A DNA stretch of 64,000 nt. Origin: Alphaproteobacteria bacterium (GTDB taxonomy: Bacteria; Pseudomonadota; Alphaproteobacteria; Rhizobiales; Devosiaceae). Location: positions 1 to 64,000 of the forward strand of contig JAHJQZ010000067.1 of assembly GCA_018818925.1 (NCBI GenBank). The letters run 5' to 3'. Both the position numbers and the translations under genes were made by a program. Of this stretch, positions 17,039-25,136 are shown piece by piece. The notes below the pieces were generated by a model. That model saw only the letters and a program-made list of their open reading frames with translations, had not been told where the DNA came from and searched no databases. The stretch's first letter is position 1. Every line of letters starts with the position of its first letter.

Positions 17039-17914
17039 CTAGACGAGCCCGGCGTGTTCCATCGCCGCGTCGATGGACTTGGCCGTCGCCTCGGACACCG
17101 GAACGAGCGGCAGCCTCAACTCGTAGGCGCAACGCCCGAGTTTGGCGGCGGCATATTTAACGCCGGCCGGGCTCGGCTCGATGAACAGCGCCTGGTGCAG
17201 CGGCGCCAGCTTGTCCTGATAGGCGAGCGCCGTGGCGAAATCGCCCTTGGCCATAGCCGCCTGGAACTCGGACAGGAGTTTGGGCGCGACATTGGCCGTG
17301 ACCGAGATGCAGCCCACACCGCCATGGGCGTTGAAGCCGAGGGCGGAAATGTCCTCGCCGGACAAAAGGACAAAATCCGGGCCGAGCACTTCGCGCTGCC
17401 GGGAGGCGCGGGCGACGCTGGCCGTGGCGTCCTTGACGCCGACGATGTTGGGGCAGGTCTCGCGCATGCGCTTCATCGTTTCGGGCAGAATGTCGACGAT
17501 CGAGCGGCCCGGGATGTTGTAGAGATATACCGGCAGTTTCGTTGCCCTGGCGATGGTGGTGAAGTGCTGGAACAGCCCCTCCTGATTGGGCTTGTTGTAA
17601 TAGGGCGCGACCGAAAGGATGCCATCGGCGCCGACCTTTTCGGCATGCCGCGTCATCTCGACCGCTTCTTCGGTCGAGTTGGAGCCGGCGCCGGCCATGA
17701 TCGGCACGCGCCCGGCGGCGGTCTTGATGCACAGTTCGACGACTTCGCCATGCTCCACATGAGAAAGCGTGGGCGATTCGCCGGTCGTGCCGACCGGAAC
17801 CAGGCCGTTGGTGCCCGATTTGATCTGCCAGTCCACCAGCTCCTCAAAGGCCTTTTTATCGACGGCACCGTTCCGGAAGGGCGTGATGAGAGCGGTGATC
17901 GATCCTTTGAACAT
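17039..17914 (-). CDS. dapA: 4-hydroxy-tetrahydrodipicolinate synthase
   Basis: A 291-residue aldolase-type enzyme condensing pyruvate with aspartate semialdehyde, the first step of the lysine and diaminopimelate branch. Lys161 in GVKDAT is the Schiff-base lysine; Tyr132 in YNIPGR and Thr43-Thr44 in GTTGESPTL complete the catalytic triad. The ATG at 17914 has AAAGGGGA upstream and gives the standard [13 protein letters not shown] start, so the 32 upstream in-frame codons are excluded. It is followed closely by smpB. Confidence 0.96.
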   Translation of the reverse strand: MFKGSITALITPFRNGAVDKKAFEELVDWQIKSGTNGLVPVGTTGESPTLSHVEHGEVVELCIKTAAGRVPIMAGAGSNSTEEAVEMTRHAEKVGADGILSVAPYYNKPNQEGLFQHFTTIARATKLPVYLYNIPGRSIVDILPETMKRMRETCPNIVGVKDATASVARASRQREVLGPDFVLLSGEDISALGFNAHGGVGCISVTANVAPKLLSEFQAAMAKGDFATALAYQDKLAPLHQALFIEPSPAGVKYAAAKLGRCAYELRLPLVPVSEATAKSIDAAMEHAGLV

Positions 17915-18127
17915 GTGGATTCCCCTTTGGAATGATGCCGGCATTTCCATACCCGGCCTGCCGGTCGTCTTGGCATGCGACCGCCCCGCCTCCGGGACGG
18001 AGGCCGGCATTTAGCCTTTTTGGCCGCGCATTGGCAACGCGTTCTACACTCTAGCGCCATAAAGTCGGGTTGTTGTCCGAAAGCGGCCATGAAGCCGTGG
18101 CTATGTGTCGCAAATCAAGAGGTGGTC

Positions 18128-20152
18128 ATGGCGACGGCATTTGTTTCATGGCGGGGCGCACTGTGCGCCATCGCCTTTTTGGCTTCCGGACCGGCGGCCC
18201 TGGCGCAACAGCCGGTCGATCCGGTCGTCACCACTGCGGTCCAGCCAGCGCCGCCGATCGCCCGCGCCGGCATGGGCAGTCCGGCATTCGCCGCCGCGCT
18301 CGGCCAGTTGCTCGCTGGAGACGCCCCGGGCGCCTACGCGGCGGCGCGTGGCCTTGCCGATAGTGTCGAACGCCGGACGATCCAGTGGGCCGCCATCCGC
18401 TTCGGCGAGGGCGTCGACGCCGAAACAGTCCTTGATTTTGCCGCCGAGGCGCCGGACTACGATTTTTCCTCGACCTACCGTTCGCGTCTCGAAGTCGTGA
18501 TCGATCTCGAAACCGCCGATAAGGACACGATCATCCGCCTGCTCGGCGGCCAGATGCCGCGCAGTCTTGACGCGCAGATCGCCCTGGCCGAAGCCTATCT
18601 CGCCGACGGCCAGACGGAGCGCGCCGCGCGCATCGCCCGCGCCATCTGGGTCGAGGACTTCCTCAGCGACGACGGCGAGAAAAAAGTCGAGGCCCGGCTC
18701 GGCGCCCTTTTGACGCAGCAGGACTACTGGGACCGGGCGGTGCATTTGTTGATGCATGACCGCGCCGCAGGCGCCGAACGGATTTTCGGACACCTGACGC
18801 CGGCCCAGCAATCGCTCGCCCGGGCGCGCATCGCCGTGTCGCGCCAGAGCGCCGGGGCAGCGGCGCTCATCGATGGCGTCGATCCCGCGCTTGGCGGGCA
18901 CCCGCTGTTTTTCTTCACAAAGGCGCAATGGCGGCGCGACGCCGGTGATCTCGAGGGCGCGGTCGCGGCGCTCGACCAGGTGACATCGGGCAACGTGCCC
19001 GATGCCGCCGAATTCTGGTACGAGCGGCGGCTGATCGTCCGGCGGGCCCTCGCCGAGGGCAAGCCCGATCTCGCCTATCGTGCCGCCGCCCATTATATCG
19101 CCGGCCCGGAAGGGCGGCTGGTCGAGGCGCGGTTCCATGCCGGCTGGGTGGCGCTCGCCTATTTGAACGACGCAAGTCTCGCGGCACCGCATTTCGCGGC
19201 GATGGCCGGGCTGTCGACCCTGCCCGATTCGATCACCCAGGCGCGCTACTGGCTCGGCCGCGCCGAAGAGGCGCGCGGCGATATGGCGGCGGCGAAGTTG
19301 AGCTTCGAGATCGCGGCGCGCTACAACCATCTCTATTACGGGCAATTGGCGCGCGAGGCGCTGGGGCAGAACGCCGTCTCCGTGCATCCCCTGCCCGACT
19401 GGCGCGGCCGCGAGACGATCTTCGACAGGATGGAGCTGGTGCGCGCCGTGCGGCTTCTGTCGGCCAACGGCCAGAACGCCATGGCTGAACCGCTGGTGCG
19501 CCGTCTCGGCTACGTGGTTTCCGAACCGGGCGATTTCGTCCTGGCGGCGCGGCTGGCACAGGAGATCAATGCCCACAACATCGCCATCCTCATCGCCGAC
19601 CGGGCCGACCAGCTCGGGCACACGCTTGATCTTTTCCACTTCCCCAAGGACGGTATTCCCGACGGCACCCAGCTGGCCCTCAGCGATGCGGCGGCGGTCT
19701 ATGCCGTGGCCCGGCAGGAGAGCAATTTCGACGTGGACGCCGTTTCGGCTTCGGGCGCGCGCGGGCTGATGCAGCTCATGCCCTCGACAGCCGAGGACGT
19801 GGCACGCCAGCTCGGGCTCGCCTATTCGTCCGAAAGGCTGACCAGCGATGCCGCCTACAATCTCCTGCTCGGCTCGAGCTATCTCGGAACGCAGCTCAAG
19901 CGGTTCGACAATTCGCTGGTGCTGGCGGCGGCGGCCTATAATGGCGGCGGCGGCAATGTCATCACTTGGCTCGAGCTTTACGGCGACCCGCGCCGCGCCG
20001 ATGTCGACGCGGTGAGCTGGGTCGAGACCATCCCCTTCATCGAAACGCGCCGCTACGTGCAAAAGGTCATGGCCAATTATCTGATCTACCGGGCAAGGCT
20101 CGGCTATGCCGAACTCGGCATGCAGGAGGCGCTCAAACGGCTCCCCGGCTGA
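18128..20152 (+). CDS. Soluble lytic murein transglycosylase (Slt family)
   Basis: A 674-residue periplasmic lytic transglycosylase that cleaves peptidoglycan to 1,6-anhydro-muropeptides. A signal peptide (residues 1-26, ending PAALAQ) is followed by a long helical superhelix region like Slt70, and a C-terminal SLT domain with the catalytic Glu531 in ARQESNFD, then GARGLMQLMPSTA and AAAAYNGG. The ATG at 18128 has AAGAGGTGG upstream and begins the signal peptide. It diverges from dapA, which supplies diaminopimelate for the same wall, though this link is only by neighbourhood. Confidence 0.92.
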   Translation: MATAFVSWRGALCAIAFLASGPAALAQQPVDPVVTTAVQPAPPIARAGMGSPAFAAALGQLLAGDAPGAYAAARGLADSVERRTIQWAAIRFGEGVDAETVLDFAAEAPDYDFSSTYRSRLEVVIDLETADKDTIIRLLGGQMPRSLDAQIALAEAYLADGQTERAARIARAIWVEDFLSDDGEKKVEARLGALLTQQDYWDRAVHLLMHDRAAGAERIFGHLTPAQQSLARARIAVSRQSAGAAALIDGVDPALGGHPLFFFTKAQWRRDAGDLEGAVAALDQVTSGNVPDAAEFWYERRLIVRRALAEGKPDLAYRAAAHYIAGPEGRLVEARFHAGWVALAYLNDASLAAPHFAAMAGLSTLPDSITQARYWLGRAEEARGDMAAAKLSFEIAARYNHLYYGQLAREALGQNAVSVHPLPDWRGRETIFDRMELVRAVRLLSANGQNAMAEPLVRRLGYVVSEPGDFVLAARLAQEINAHNIAILIADRADQLGHTLDLFHFPKDGIPDGTQLALSDAAAVYAVARQESNFDVDAVSASGARGLMQLMPSTAEDVARQLGLAYSSERLTSDAAYNLLLGSSYLGTQLKRFDNSLVLAAAAYNGGGGNVITWLELYGDPRRADVDAVSWVETIPFIETRRYVQKVMANYLIYRARLGYAELGMQEALKRLPG

Positions 20153-20252
20153 TCCGTTCCGGGAAACGGCAGGCAGTTTCCGGGAAGGACATGGGAAAAC
20201 AATGATGTAGAGTGCGGCGATGAATCATAGGCCGCTCTTGTAGTTCCAACCC

Positions 20253-21179
20253 ATGCCGAAACGGTCCGCCATACCGCCCGATCTGCCGGTTTTCGCCGGC
20301 CTGCCGGTCAGTTTCGTTCATCGCGGCGGCGGCGCCAGCGCCGCGGTGCATGTCGGCGGACGCCTCGGCTTCGGCCGCCTGCCGGTCGTCTGTGTGCCCG
20401 GCCATGTGCGCAACATGTCCGATTTCATGACCTTCGCCACGGCCATGCGAAACCTGCTCGGCATGGACTGGCCGCATGTGCTGATCGACCTGCCGGGACG
20501 CGGACGCGCCGGCTGGCGCGCGGACAAGACGCAGTATACCTCGCCGCAGGACGCCGAGATGCTGGCGACGGTGCTCAAGGCACTGGCCATCGACCGGGCG
20601 ATCCTTGTCGGGCTCGGACAGGGCGGCCAGGTGATCATGGCGCTCGGCGCCATCCGTCCATCGACCATCGCCGCAGCCATCCTGATCGATGCCGGACCGC
20701 TGACCGACCCGCGCGGCCTGGTGCGGCAACGCACCAATCTCGGCCATGTGCTGTCATCGCGCAGCGAGGTCCAGGCCGTAGGGGCGTTGCGGCGGATTCT
20801 TGCCACCGACTATCCCGGACGCGACGCGGCGGCGCTCGACAAGCTGGCCGCGCGCCTGTTCGTCACCGCCGGACGGTCGCGGCCGCTGCCCCTGTTCGAT
20901 CCGGCTCTGGTCGAACGTCTCAAGGGGTTTTCCGCCGACGACGAGTTCGTGCCGCAATGGCCCTTGTTCAACACGCTCGCTACAGCGTCGCTCATGCTTT
21001 TGCGCACCCAGTTGACCGACCGGCTGCGCAAGGAAGTGTTCGAGGAAATGGCGCGCCGGCGTCCCGATGCCGTCACCTTCACCATTTCCGACCAGGGCTC
21101 CCCCGCCCTGCTCGACGGCGCCGACGAGACCGGCGCCATCGCCGATTTCATCACCTATGTGCAAAAGTTGAAGGGGTAA
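20253..21179 (+). CDS. Alpha/beta-hydrolase-fold protein with Gly at the nucleophile position
   Basis: A 308-residue protein with the layout of an alpha/beta hydrolase: VVCVPGH (oxyanion-loop region, 45-51), LIDLPGRGRAG (78-87), the nucleophile elbow ILVGLGQGGQV (117-127), then ILIDAGPL. In active members the elbow is GxSxG or similar; here it reads G-L-G-Q-G, with Gly122 (codon GGA) where Ser, Asp or Cys is needed. It is thus probably not a hydrolase, or uses another mechanism. The frame is intact and codon use is ordinary, so it is not an obvious pseudogene. A compact set of palindromes follows directly after the stop. Confidence 0.75.
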   Translation: MPKRSAIPPDLPVFAGLPVSFVHRGGGASAAVHVGGRLGFGRLPVVCVPGHVRNMSDFMTFATAMRNLLGMDWPHVLIDLPGRGRAGWRADKTQYTSPQDAEMLATVLKALAIDRAILVGLGQGGQVIMALGAIRPSTIAAAILIDAGPLTDPRGLVRQRTNLGHVLSSRSEVQAVGALRRILATDYPGRDAAALDKLAARLFVTAGRSRPLPLFDPALVERLKGFSADDEFVPQWPLFNTLATASLMLLRTQLTDRLRKEVFEEMARRRPDAVTFTISDQGSPALLDGADETGAIADFITYVQKLKG

Positions 21180-21236
21180 GAAAGCGATTGGCGCGCTGCG
21201 CCAATCCAACGCGCCGGTGGCGCGTTGGAAGCTTTC
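21180..21236. repeat. Three-way-junction palindrome (two hairpins inside an outer stem)
   Basis: GAAAGC (21180-21185) pairs with GCTTTC (21231-21236) and encloses two perfect hairpins: GATTGGCGC / GCGCCAATC (21186-21206, loop GCT) and CAACGCGCC / GGCGCGTTG (21207-21227, loop GGT). It begins one base after the stop of the upstream gene. It resembles a REP-type doublet and could end transcription or protect the mRNA 3' end. Confidence 0.8.
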
Positions 21237-21343
21237 GAACGCGAGGGCGGATGCCGAAGGCATCGGGCGCCCCGCCGGGCGGACGACGCCCCGCAATTCC
21301 GGCCCCGTTCCAGACAGACGCCCTCCGCCCCTCACATTTCCTC

Positions 21344-21383
21344 TTGCGTTCCCGTTTTAGTGTGTTATGTTACTAGCACACTA
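21344..21383 (+). promoter_or_regulatory. Promoter with overlapping palindromic operator of the GntR-ABC operon
   Basis: TTGCGT (21344-21349) and TATGTT (21366-21371), 16 bases apart, make a plausible -35/-10 pair. The inverted repeat TAGTGTG (21358-21364), 12 bases, CACACTA (21377-21383) overlaps the -10 box and ends 14 bases before the regulator's ATG at 21398. Autoregulation by the GntR/YtrA-type protein is the natural inference. Confidence 0.6.
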
Positions 21384-21397
21384 ACAAGGTAGATCAC

Positions 21398-21754
21398 ATG
21401 ATCGAATGGAACGAAAGCCAGCCGATCTTCTTGCAGATCCGGCAAAGACTGGTGGAGATGATCCTCAAGAGCCAGGTCAAGCCGGGCGAGGCGCTGCCCT
21501 CGATCCGGCAGGCTTCGGCCGATCTGGCCGTCAATCCGCTGACCGTAACCAAGGCCTATCAGTCGCTTGTCGACCAGGGCGTCGTGGAGAAAAAAAGAGG
21601 CATGGGAATGTATGTGAGCGAGGGCGCGCATGCCGTCCTTCTGGAGCAGGAACGCGAGGCCTTCCTCAAGGAGGTCTGGCCGCGCATCCGCGCGCAGATC
21701 GAGGCGCTCGGTCTTGATCTCAAGACACTGATGCAAACGGAGGCCGACAAATGA
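21398..21754 (+). CDS. GntR family regulator, YtrA subfamily
   Basis: A 118-residue regulator: an N-terminal winged helix-turn-helix (FLQIRQRLVEMI, LPSIRQASADLAVNP, KAYQSLVDQGVVEKKRG) and a short C-terminal helical part of about 45 residues, the size typical of the YtrA subfamily, which usually controls an adjacent ABC transporter. Its stop overlaps the ABC ATPase start as ATGA (21751-21754), and a palindrome overlaps its own promoter. The ligand or trigger is not known; YtrA relatives in other bacteria respond to cell-wall stress. Confidence 0.9.
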   Translation: MIEWNESQPIFLQIRQRLVEMILKSQVKPGEALPSIRQASADLAVNPLTVTKAYQSLVDQGVVEKKRGMGMYVSEGAHAVLLEQEREAFLKEVWPRIRAQIEALGLDLKTLMQTEADK

Positions 21755-22629
21755 GCGCCGACGCCATCATCACCGCGCGCAACCTCAAGAAGCGCTTCGG
21801 CAAGAACGAAGTCCTCAAGGGCCTCAATTTCGCCATACCCGCCGGCCGCATCTATGGCCTTGTCGGCCATAACGGCGCCGGCAAGACCACGACGCTCAAC
21901 GCCCTTTTGGGCCTGACCGACTATGAAGGCGAGCTGACCGTGTTCGGCCGCAATCCCTTCGCCGAGCGCCACAAGCTCATGCAGGACGTGGCCTTCATCT
22001 CCGATGTCGCCAGCCTGCCGCGTTTTCTCAAAGTGCGGGAATTGTTCGACCTGATCGAGGACATCCATCCGCATTTCTCGCGCGACAAGGCGCAGGTCTT
22101 CCTGCAGGGCACCGACCTCAAGCCGGACCTCAAGCTCAAGACCCTGTCCAAGGGCATGCTGGCCCAGCTCCACCTCGCCGTGGTCATGGCCATCGAGGCC
22201 AAGCTCCTGGTGCTCGACGAGCCGACGCTCGGCCTCGACATCACCTATCGCAAGCGCTTCTACCGAAGGCTGATCGAGGACTACATGACCGAGGAAAGGA
22301 CGCTGATCATCACCACCCACCAGGTGGACGAGATCGCCTCGATCCTGACTGACATCATGTTCATCCGTGACGGCGAGATCGTGCTCGACATGGAAACCGA
22401 GGCTCTCGGCACGGTCTATACCCAGCTCGTGTGCGGCAGCGACAAGGCCGACGAGGCGGCAAAACTCGGCCCGGTCTTTTCCGAAACCCGCTTCGGCCAG
22501 TCCGTCATGGTGTTCGAGAACGTTGGCCGCGACAAGCTCGCGGCACTGGGCGAGGCCGCGACCCCGACCCTGTCCGACCTGTTCGTGGCGTTGATGCAGC
22601 GCCAGTCCGCCATTCCGGGAGACAAGTGA
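21751..22629 (+). CDS. ABC transporter ATP-binding protein (YtrB-like)
   Basis: A 292-residue ABC ATPase. Walker A is GHNGAGKTT (39-47), the signature is LSKGM, and Walker B with D-loop is LLVLDEPTLGLD, followed by the switch His in TTHQVDE. It is translationally coupled on both sides: ATGA overlap with the regulator upstream and TGATG overlap with the permease downstream. The set regulator-ATPase-permease resembles the simpler YtrA-type operons. The substrate is unknown. Confidence 0.93.
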   Translation: MSADAIITARNLKKRFGKNEVLKGLNFAIPAGRIYGLVGHNGAGKTTTLNALLGLTDYEGELTVFGRNPFAERHKLMQDVAFISDVASLPRFLKVRELFDLIEDIHPHFSRDKAQVFLQGTDLKPDLKLKTLSKGMLAQLHLAVVMAIEAKLLVLDEPTLGLDITYRKRFYRRLIEDYMTEERTLIITTHQVDEIASILTDIMFIRDGEIVLDMETEALGTVYTQLVCGSDKADEAAKLGPVFSETRFGQSVMVFENVGRDKLAALGEAATPTLSDLFVALMQRQSAIPGDK

Positions 22630-23513
22630 TGAAAGCCATGACCGCCCTGTTGCGGCGCGAATTTCTCGAACACCGCGGCGCGTTCCTTTACGCCCCGGCC
22701 GTGCTGATCGCCGCGCTGCTCGTCCTGATCACGGCCGGCATCATTTTCGGCGACACGCCTTCCATCGGGGCACACAATCGCGACATGACGCCCCTGGTGC
22801 TTTTGCAGATCGCCTTCGGTGGCGTCGGCGCCATGTGGAGCGCCTATCTGATCGTCGCGCTCTATTTCTACTATGCCGATGCCTTTTCGGCCGACCAGCG
22901 CAACAATTCCATGCTGTTCTGGAAATCGATGCCGCAATCGGACCTGACGATCCTGACCTCCAAGGCCATTGCCGGCCTCACCATCCTGCCGGCCCTCATT
23001 CTCGGCTTCGCCCTCATCAACATGGTGCTCGTCTATTTGCTGAGCTTCCCGCTGGCGGCGCGGCTGCCCTTCATTCCGATCGCCAACCCGATCGACATGC
23101 TCGCCGCCCTGTTCGGCATGGGCATCGGCGTTGCGGTGTTCCTGGTGCTGAGCGTGATCTGGTACGCGCCGTTCCTCGCGCTCGTTGCCGGGTTGTCCGT
23201 GCTGGTCAAGCGCTGGGCCATTCCGGCGGCGATCCTGCTCATCGGCGCGGTCGTCATCACCGAGACGGTACTGACCTTCGGGCGGACCGTGGCGCATCCG
23301 ATCCGCGAATACATCGCCTACCGCGCCGATGGTTTCGCCGGCGACATCGATCCGATGCCGATCATCACCAAGGGCGGCTATATGGCGCCGTTCGACCTGA
23401 TCGGGACGATGCTCTCCAATGTCGACTGGCTGCAGATGGCCCTCGGCGTGGCGATTGCCGTCGCCGTGGTCTACGGCTCGAGTGAATACCGGCGCCGGCG
23501 CCTCGACAGCTGA
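22629..23513 (+). CDS. ABC transporter permease
   Basis: A 294-residue membrane protein with about six hydrophobic segments, starting MTALLRREFLEHRGAFLYAPAVLIAALL-type, followed by a YFYYADAFSADQRNNSMLFWKSMP loop typical of ABC-2 type permeases (split here: ADAFSADQRNNSMLFWKSMP). The start at 22629 overlaps the ATPase stop (TGATG). It pairs with the preceding ATPase, probably as an exporter. A GC-rich hairpin follows at 23529-23557 before the next gene. Confidence 0.88.
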   Translation: MKAMTALLRREFLEHRGAFLYAPAVLIAALLVLITAGIIFGDTPSIGAHNRDMTPLVLLQIAFGGVGAMWSAYLIVALYFYYADAFSADQRNNSMLFWKSMPQSDLTILTSKAIAGLTILPALILGFALINMVLVYLLSFPLAARLPFIPIANPIDMLAALFGMGIGVAVFLVLSVIWYAPFLALVAGLSVLVKRWAIPAAILLIGAVVITETVLTFGRTVAHPIREYIAYRADGFAGDIDPMPIITKGGYMAPFDLIGTMLSNVDWLQMALGVAIAVAVVYGSSEYRRRRLDS

Positions 23514-23528
23514 GACCGGACCGACAGC

Positions 23529-23557
23529 GGAAGGGCGCGCCAGGCGTGCGCCCTTCC
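23529..23557 (+). terminator. GC-rich hairpin after the ABC permease
   Basis: GGAAGGGCGC (23529-23538) pairs with GCGCCCTTCC (23548-23557), a perfect 10-bp stem, followed by CCCAAAAACCCTTTT rather than a T-run. It may separate the ABC operon from the DUF2306 gene. Confidence 0.5.
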
Positions 23558-23589
23558 CCAAAAACCCTTTTCAACACGGGAGATATCCG

Positions 23590-24255
23590 ATGACGACCAC
23601 GTTCCAGCAGGACGGGTTTCCGGCCGCGCTCGGCCTCATTGCCCTCAGCCTCGTGCCCGCCATTGCCGGCATGGTGCGCCTGGGCGAACTCACTGGCGGC
23701 GCAGTCACCCCCGAAAGCATCCGCTTTTTCGCCGATCCCCTGCCGGTCGTCACCCATATCCTCTGCTCGCTGGTTTTCGCCTTGGCCGGCGCGCTGCAAT
23801 TCGCCCCCTTCATGCGTCGCCGCTGGCCGACATGGCATCGCCATGCCGGCCGCGTCCTGGTCATTGCCGGCTTGCTCTCGGCCGAGACCGGGCTGCACAT
23901 GACCCTGGTCTATGATCTTCCCGCGACCGATGGCGAAGCGCTCAACGTGATCCGCGTCTTCGTCGGGGTGGCGATGATGATCTCGCTGGTCATCGGCATC
24001 GCCGCCGCGCGCCAAGGCGACATCGTCACCCACCGCGCCTACATGATCCGGGCCTATGCCATCGCCCTCGGCGCCGGCACGCAGGTCCTGACCCACCTGC
24101 CCTACCTGCTTTTGATCGGCACCCCCGACGAAACCATGCGCACCGTGCTGATGGGCGCTGGCTGGGCGATCAACATGGTCTATGCCGAATGGCTCATCCG
24201 CAGGACCGTCCGCCGCCGCGCCTTCGTGGCGGGCGCCTATCTGCCGGCGGCATGA
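23590..24255 (+). CDS. DUF2306 membrane protein
   Basis: A 221-residue integral membrane protein with roughly six hydrophobic segments. The pattern LVFALAGALQFAPFMRRRWPTWHRHAGRVLV (here shortened to HRHAGRVLVIAGLLSAETG) with its conserved His, and the later RQGDIVTHRAYMIRAYAIALG, is typical of DUF2306. The function is unknown; His residues within helices have led to speculation on heme or metal binding, which I cannot test. GGGAG lies 11 bases upstream of the ATG. It follows the ABC operon on the same strand after a hairpin. Confidence 0.85.
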   Translation: MTTTFQQDGFPAALGLIALSLVPAIAGMVRLGELTGGAVTPESIRFFADPLPVVTHILCSLVFALAGALQFAPFMRRRWPTWHRHAGRVLVIAGLLSAETGLHMTLVYDLPATDGEALNVIRVFVGVAMMISLVIGIAAARQGDIVTHRAYMIRAYAIALGAGTQVLTHLPYLLLIGTPDETMRTVLMGAGWAINMVYAEWLIRRTVRRRAFVAGAYLPAA

Positions 24256-24257
24256 AA

Positions 24258-24290
24258 AAGGCGCGGGAGCATGCCCCCGCGCCTTCCCTT
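24258..24290 (+). terminator. Terminator after the DUF2306 gene
   Basis: AAGGCGCGGG (24258-24267), loop AGCATGCC, CCCGCGCCTT (24276-24285), followed by a pyrimidine run CCCTTGTT. It begins 3 bases after the stop codon and stands between convergent genes. Confidence 0.7.
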
Positions 24291-24311
24291 GTTCCTGCCC
24301 GCCGATCCGCA

Positions 24312-25022
24312 TCATGCCGCAAGCGGCTGGGCGACACCGCCGCGCAGGCCCCTGGCCAGAAGCCAGAGCGCGAACCAGGCCTCGGCGACCATCGGGATGA
24401 CGTAGAAGTAGGAGACCGCTTCCGCAAAGTCCTGCGCGAAGAATGCCGCGGTGGAGCCGGCGAAATAAACGAGGCCGGACGCGGCGACGACATAGCCGAG
24501 CACGGACGGCGCCAAGTCCGATCTCACGATCAGCCGGCCGAGCACGAGGCAGGCGATGGCGAAAAAGAACAGGCCGAGATCGTAGCCGGCGCCATGCAGT
24601 TCGATGAAGAACAGGGCAAGTGCGTTCGACTGTTCCGTGCTGAACCCGGCAAGCCCTGCCGGATGCATGACGAGCGCCGCGCCGGCGAACAGGTTCAAAA
24701 GATTGACCGCGAGAACGGCCGACTGGGTCAGGCGGAAGCCGGCGGCGACCATGGCGAGGGTCTTGGAAACCGGTCGGAAGATGACGAAGAGCAGCAGCGC
24801 CAGCGCCACGTCGGAAAGCACCATGACGAGGTCGGCGGCAACGCTCAGATAAAAGGCTCCGTTCGACGCAAGAATGTTTGCAGCGGTCGCTTCGGGGTCG
24901 CCGGAAACGATGGCGGGCGACCTTAGAAACACTTCGCTGACGATGCCGAAAACGAAAACGAGAAGGTAGAGAAGACCGGCCCAGCGGAAGGTCGCGGCGG
25001 AAGCACGGGTTGCGTTGGTCAT
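24312..25022 (-). CDS. DUF4386 family membrane protein (copy 1)
   Basis: A 236-residue membrane protein with about six hydrophobic segments. The N-terminal FRWAGLLYLLVFVFGI and the central VFRP-type loop (LLLFVIFRPVSKTLAMVAA) with FRLTQSAVLAVNLLNL fit the DUF4386 pattern. It has exactly the same length as its downstream-oriented neighbour at 25137-25847, with which it shares topology, so the two look like an old tandem duplication. The function is unknown. An AAAGGA-type site lies just upstream of the ATG. Confidence 0.82.
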   Translation of the reverse strand: MTNATRASAATFRWAGLLYLLVFVFGIVSEVFLRSPAIVSGDPEATAANILASNGAFYLSVAADLVMVLSDVALALLLFVIFRPVSKTLAMVAAGFRLTQSAVLAVNLLNLFAGAALVMHPAGLAGFSTEQSNALALFFIELHGAGYDLGLFFFAIACLVLGRLIVRSDLAPSVLGYVVAASGLVYFAGSTAAFFAQDFAEAVSYFYVIPMVAEAWFALWLLARGLRGGVAQPLAA

Positions 25023-25057
25023 TTGTCTTTCCTTTCAAAAGGCAGAGTTCGACGGGT

Positions 25058-25073
25058 CCCGCCGCGCGGCGGG
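25058..25073. repeat. 16-base perfect palindrome between the DUF4386 genes
   Basis: CCCGCCGCGCGGCGGG reads the same on both strands. It lies 36 bases upstream of the start of DUF4386 copy 1, so it could be an operator or part of a stem. Confidence 0.5.
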
Positions 25074-25102
25074 CTGGTTGGGATGGTTGTTATCGAGAGG
25101 GT

Positions 25103-25127
25103 GTGCCGGGCAGATGCCGCCCGGCAC
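25103..25127 (-). terminator. Hairpin after DUF4386 copy 2
   Basis: GTGCCGGGC (25103-25111) pairs with GCCCGGCAC (25119-25127), 10 bases beyond the stop of the minus-strand gene at 25137. No T-run follows, so it may slow or stabilise rather than terminate. Confidence 0.45.
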
Positions 25128-25136
25128 GGTTCGGGA

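Noticed and set aside
18146-20062. A 638-codon minus-strand frame opposite the lytic transglycosylase
   Set aside because: Antisense shadow; the plus strand has signal peptide and catalytic motifs.
20253-21179. Pseudogene call for the hydrolase-like gene
   Set aside because: The frame is full length with normal codon use; only the nucleophile differs, which is not evidence of decay.
25058-25127. Attachment site or mobile-element border between the DUF4386 genes
   Set aside because: There are two independent palindromes but no direct repeats, integrase or change of base composition.
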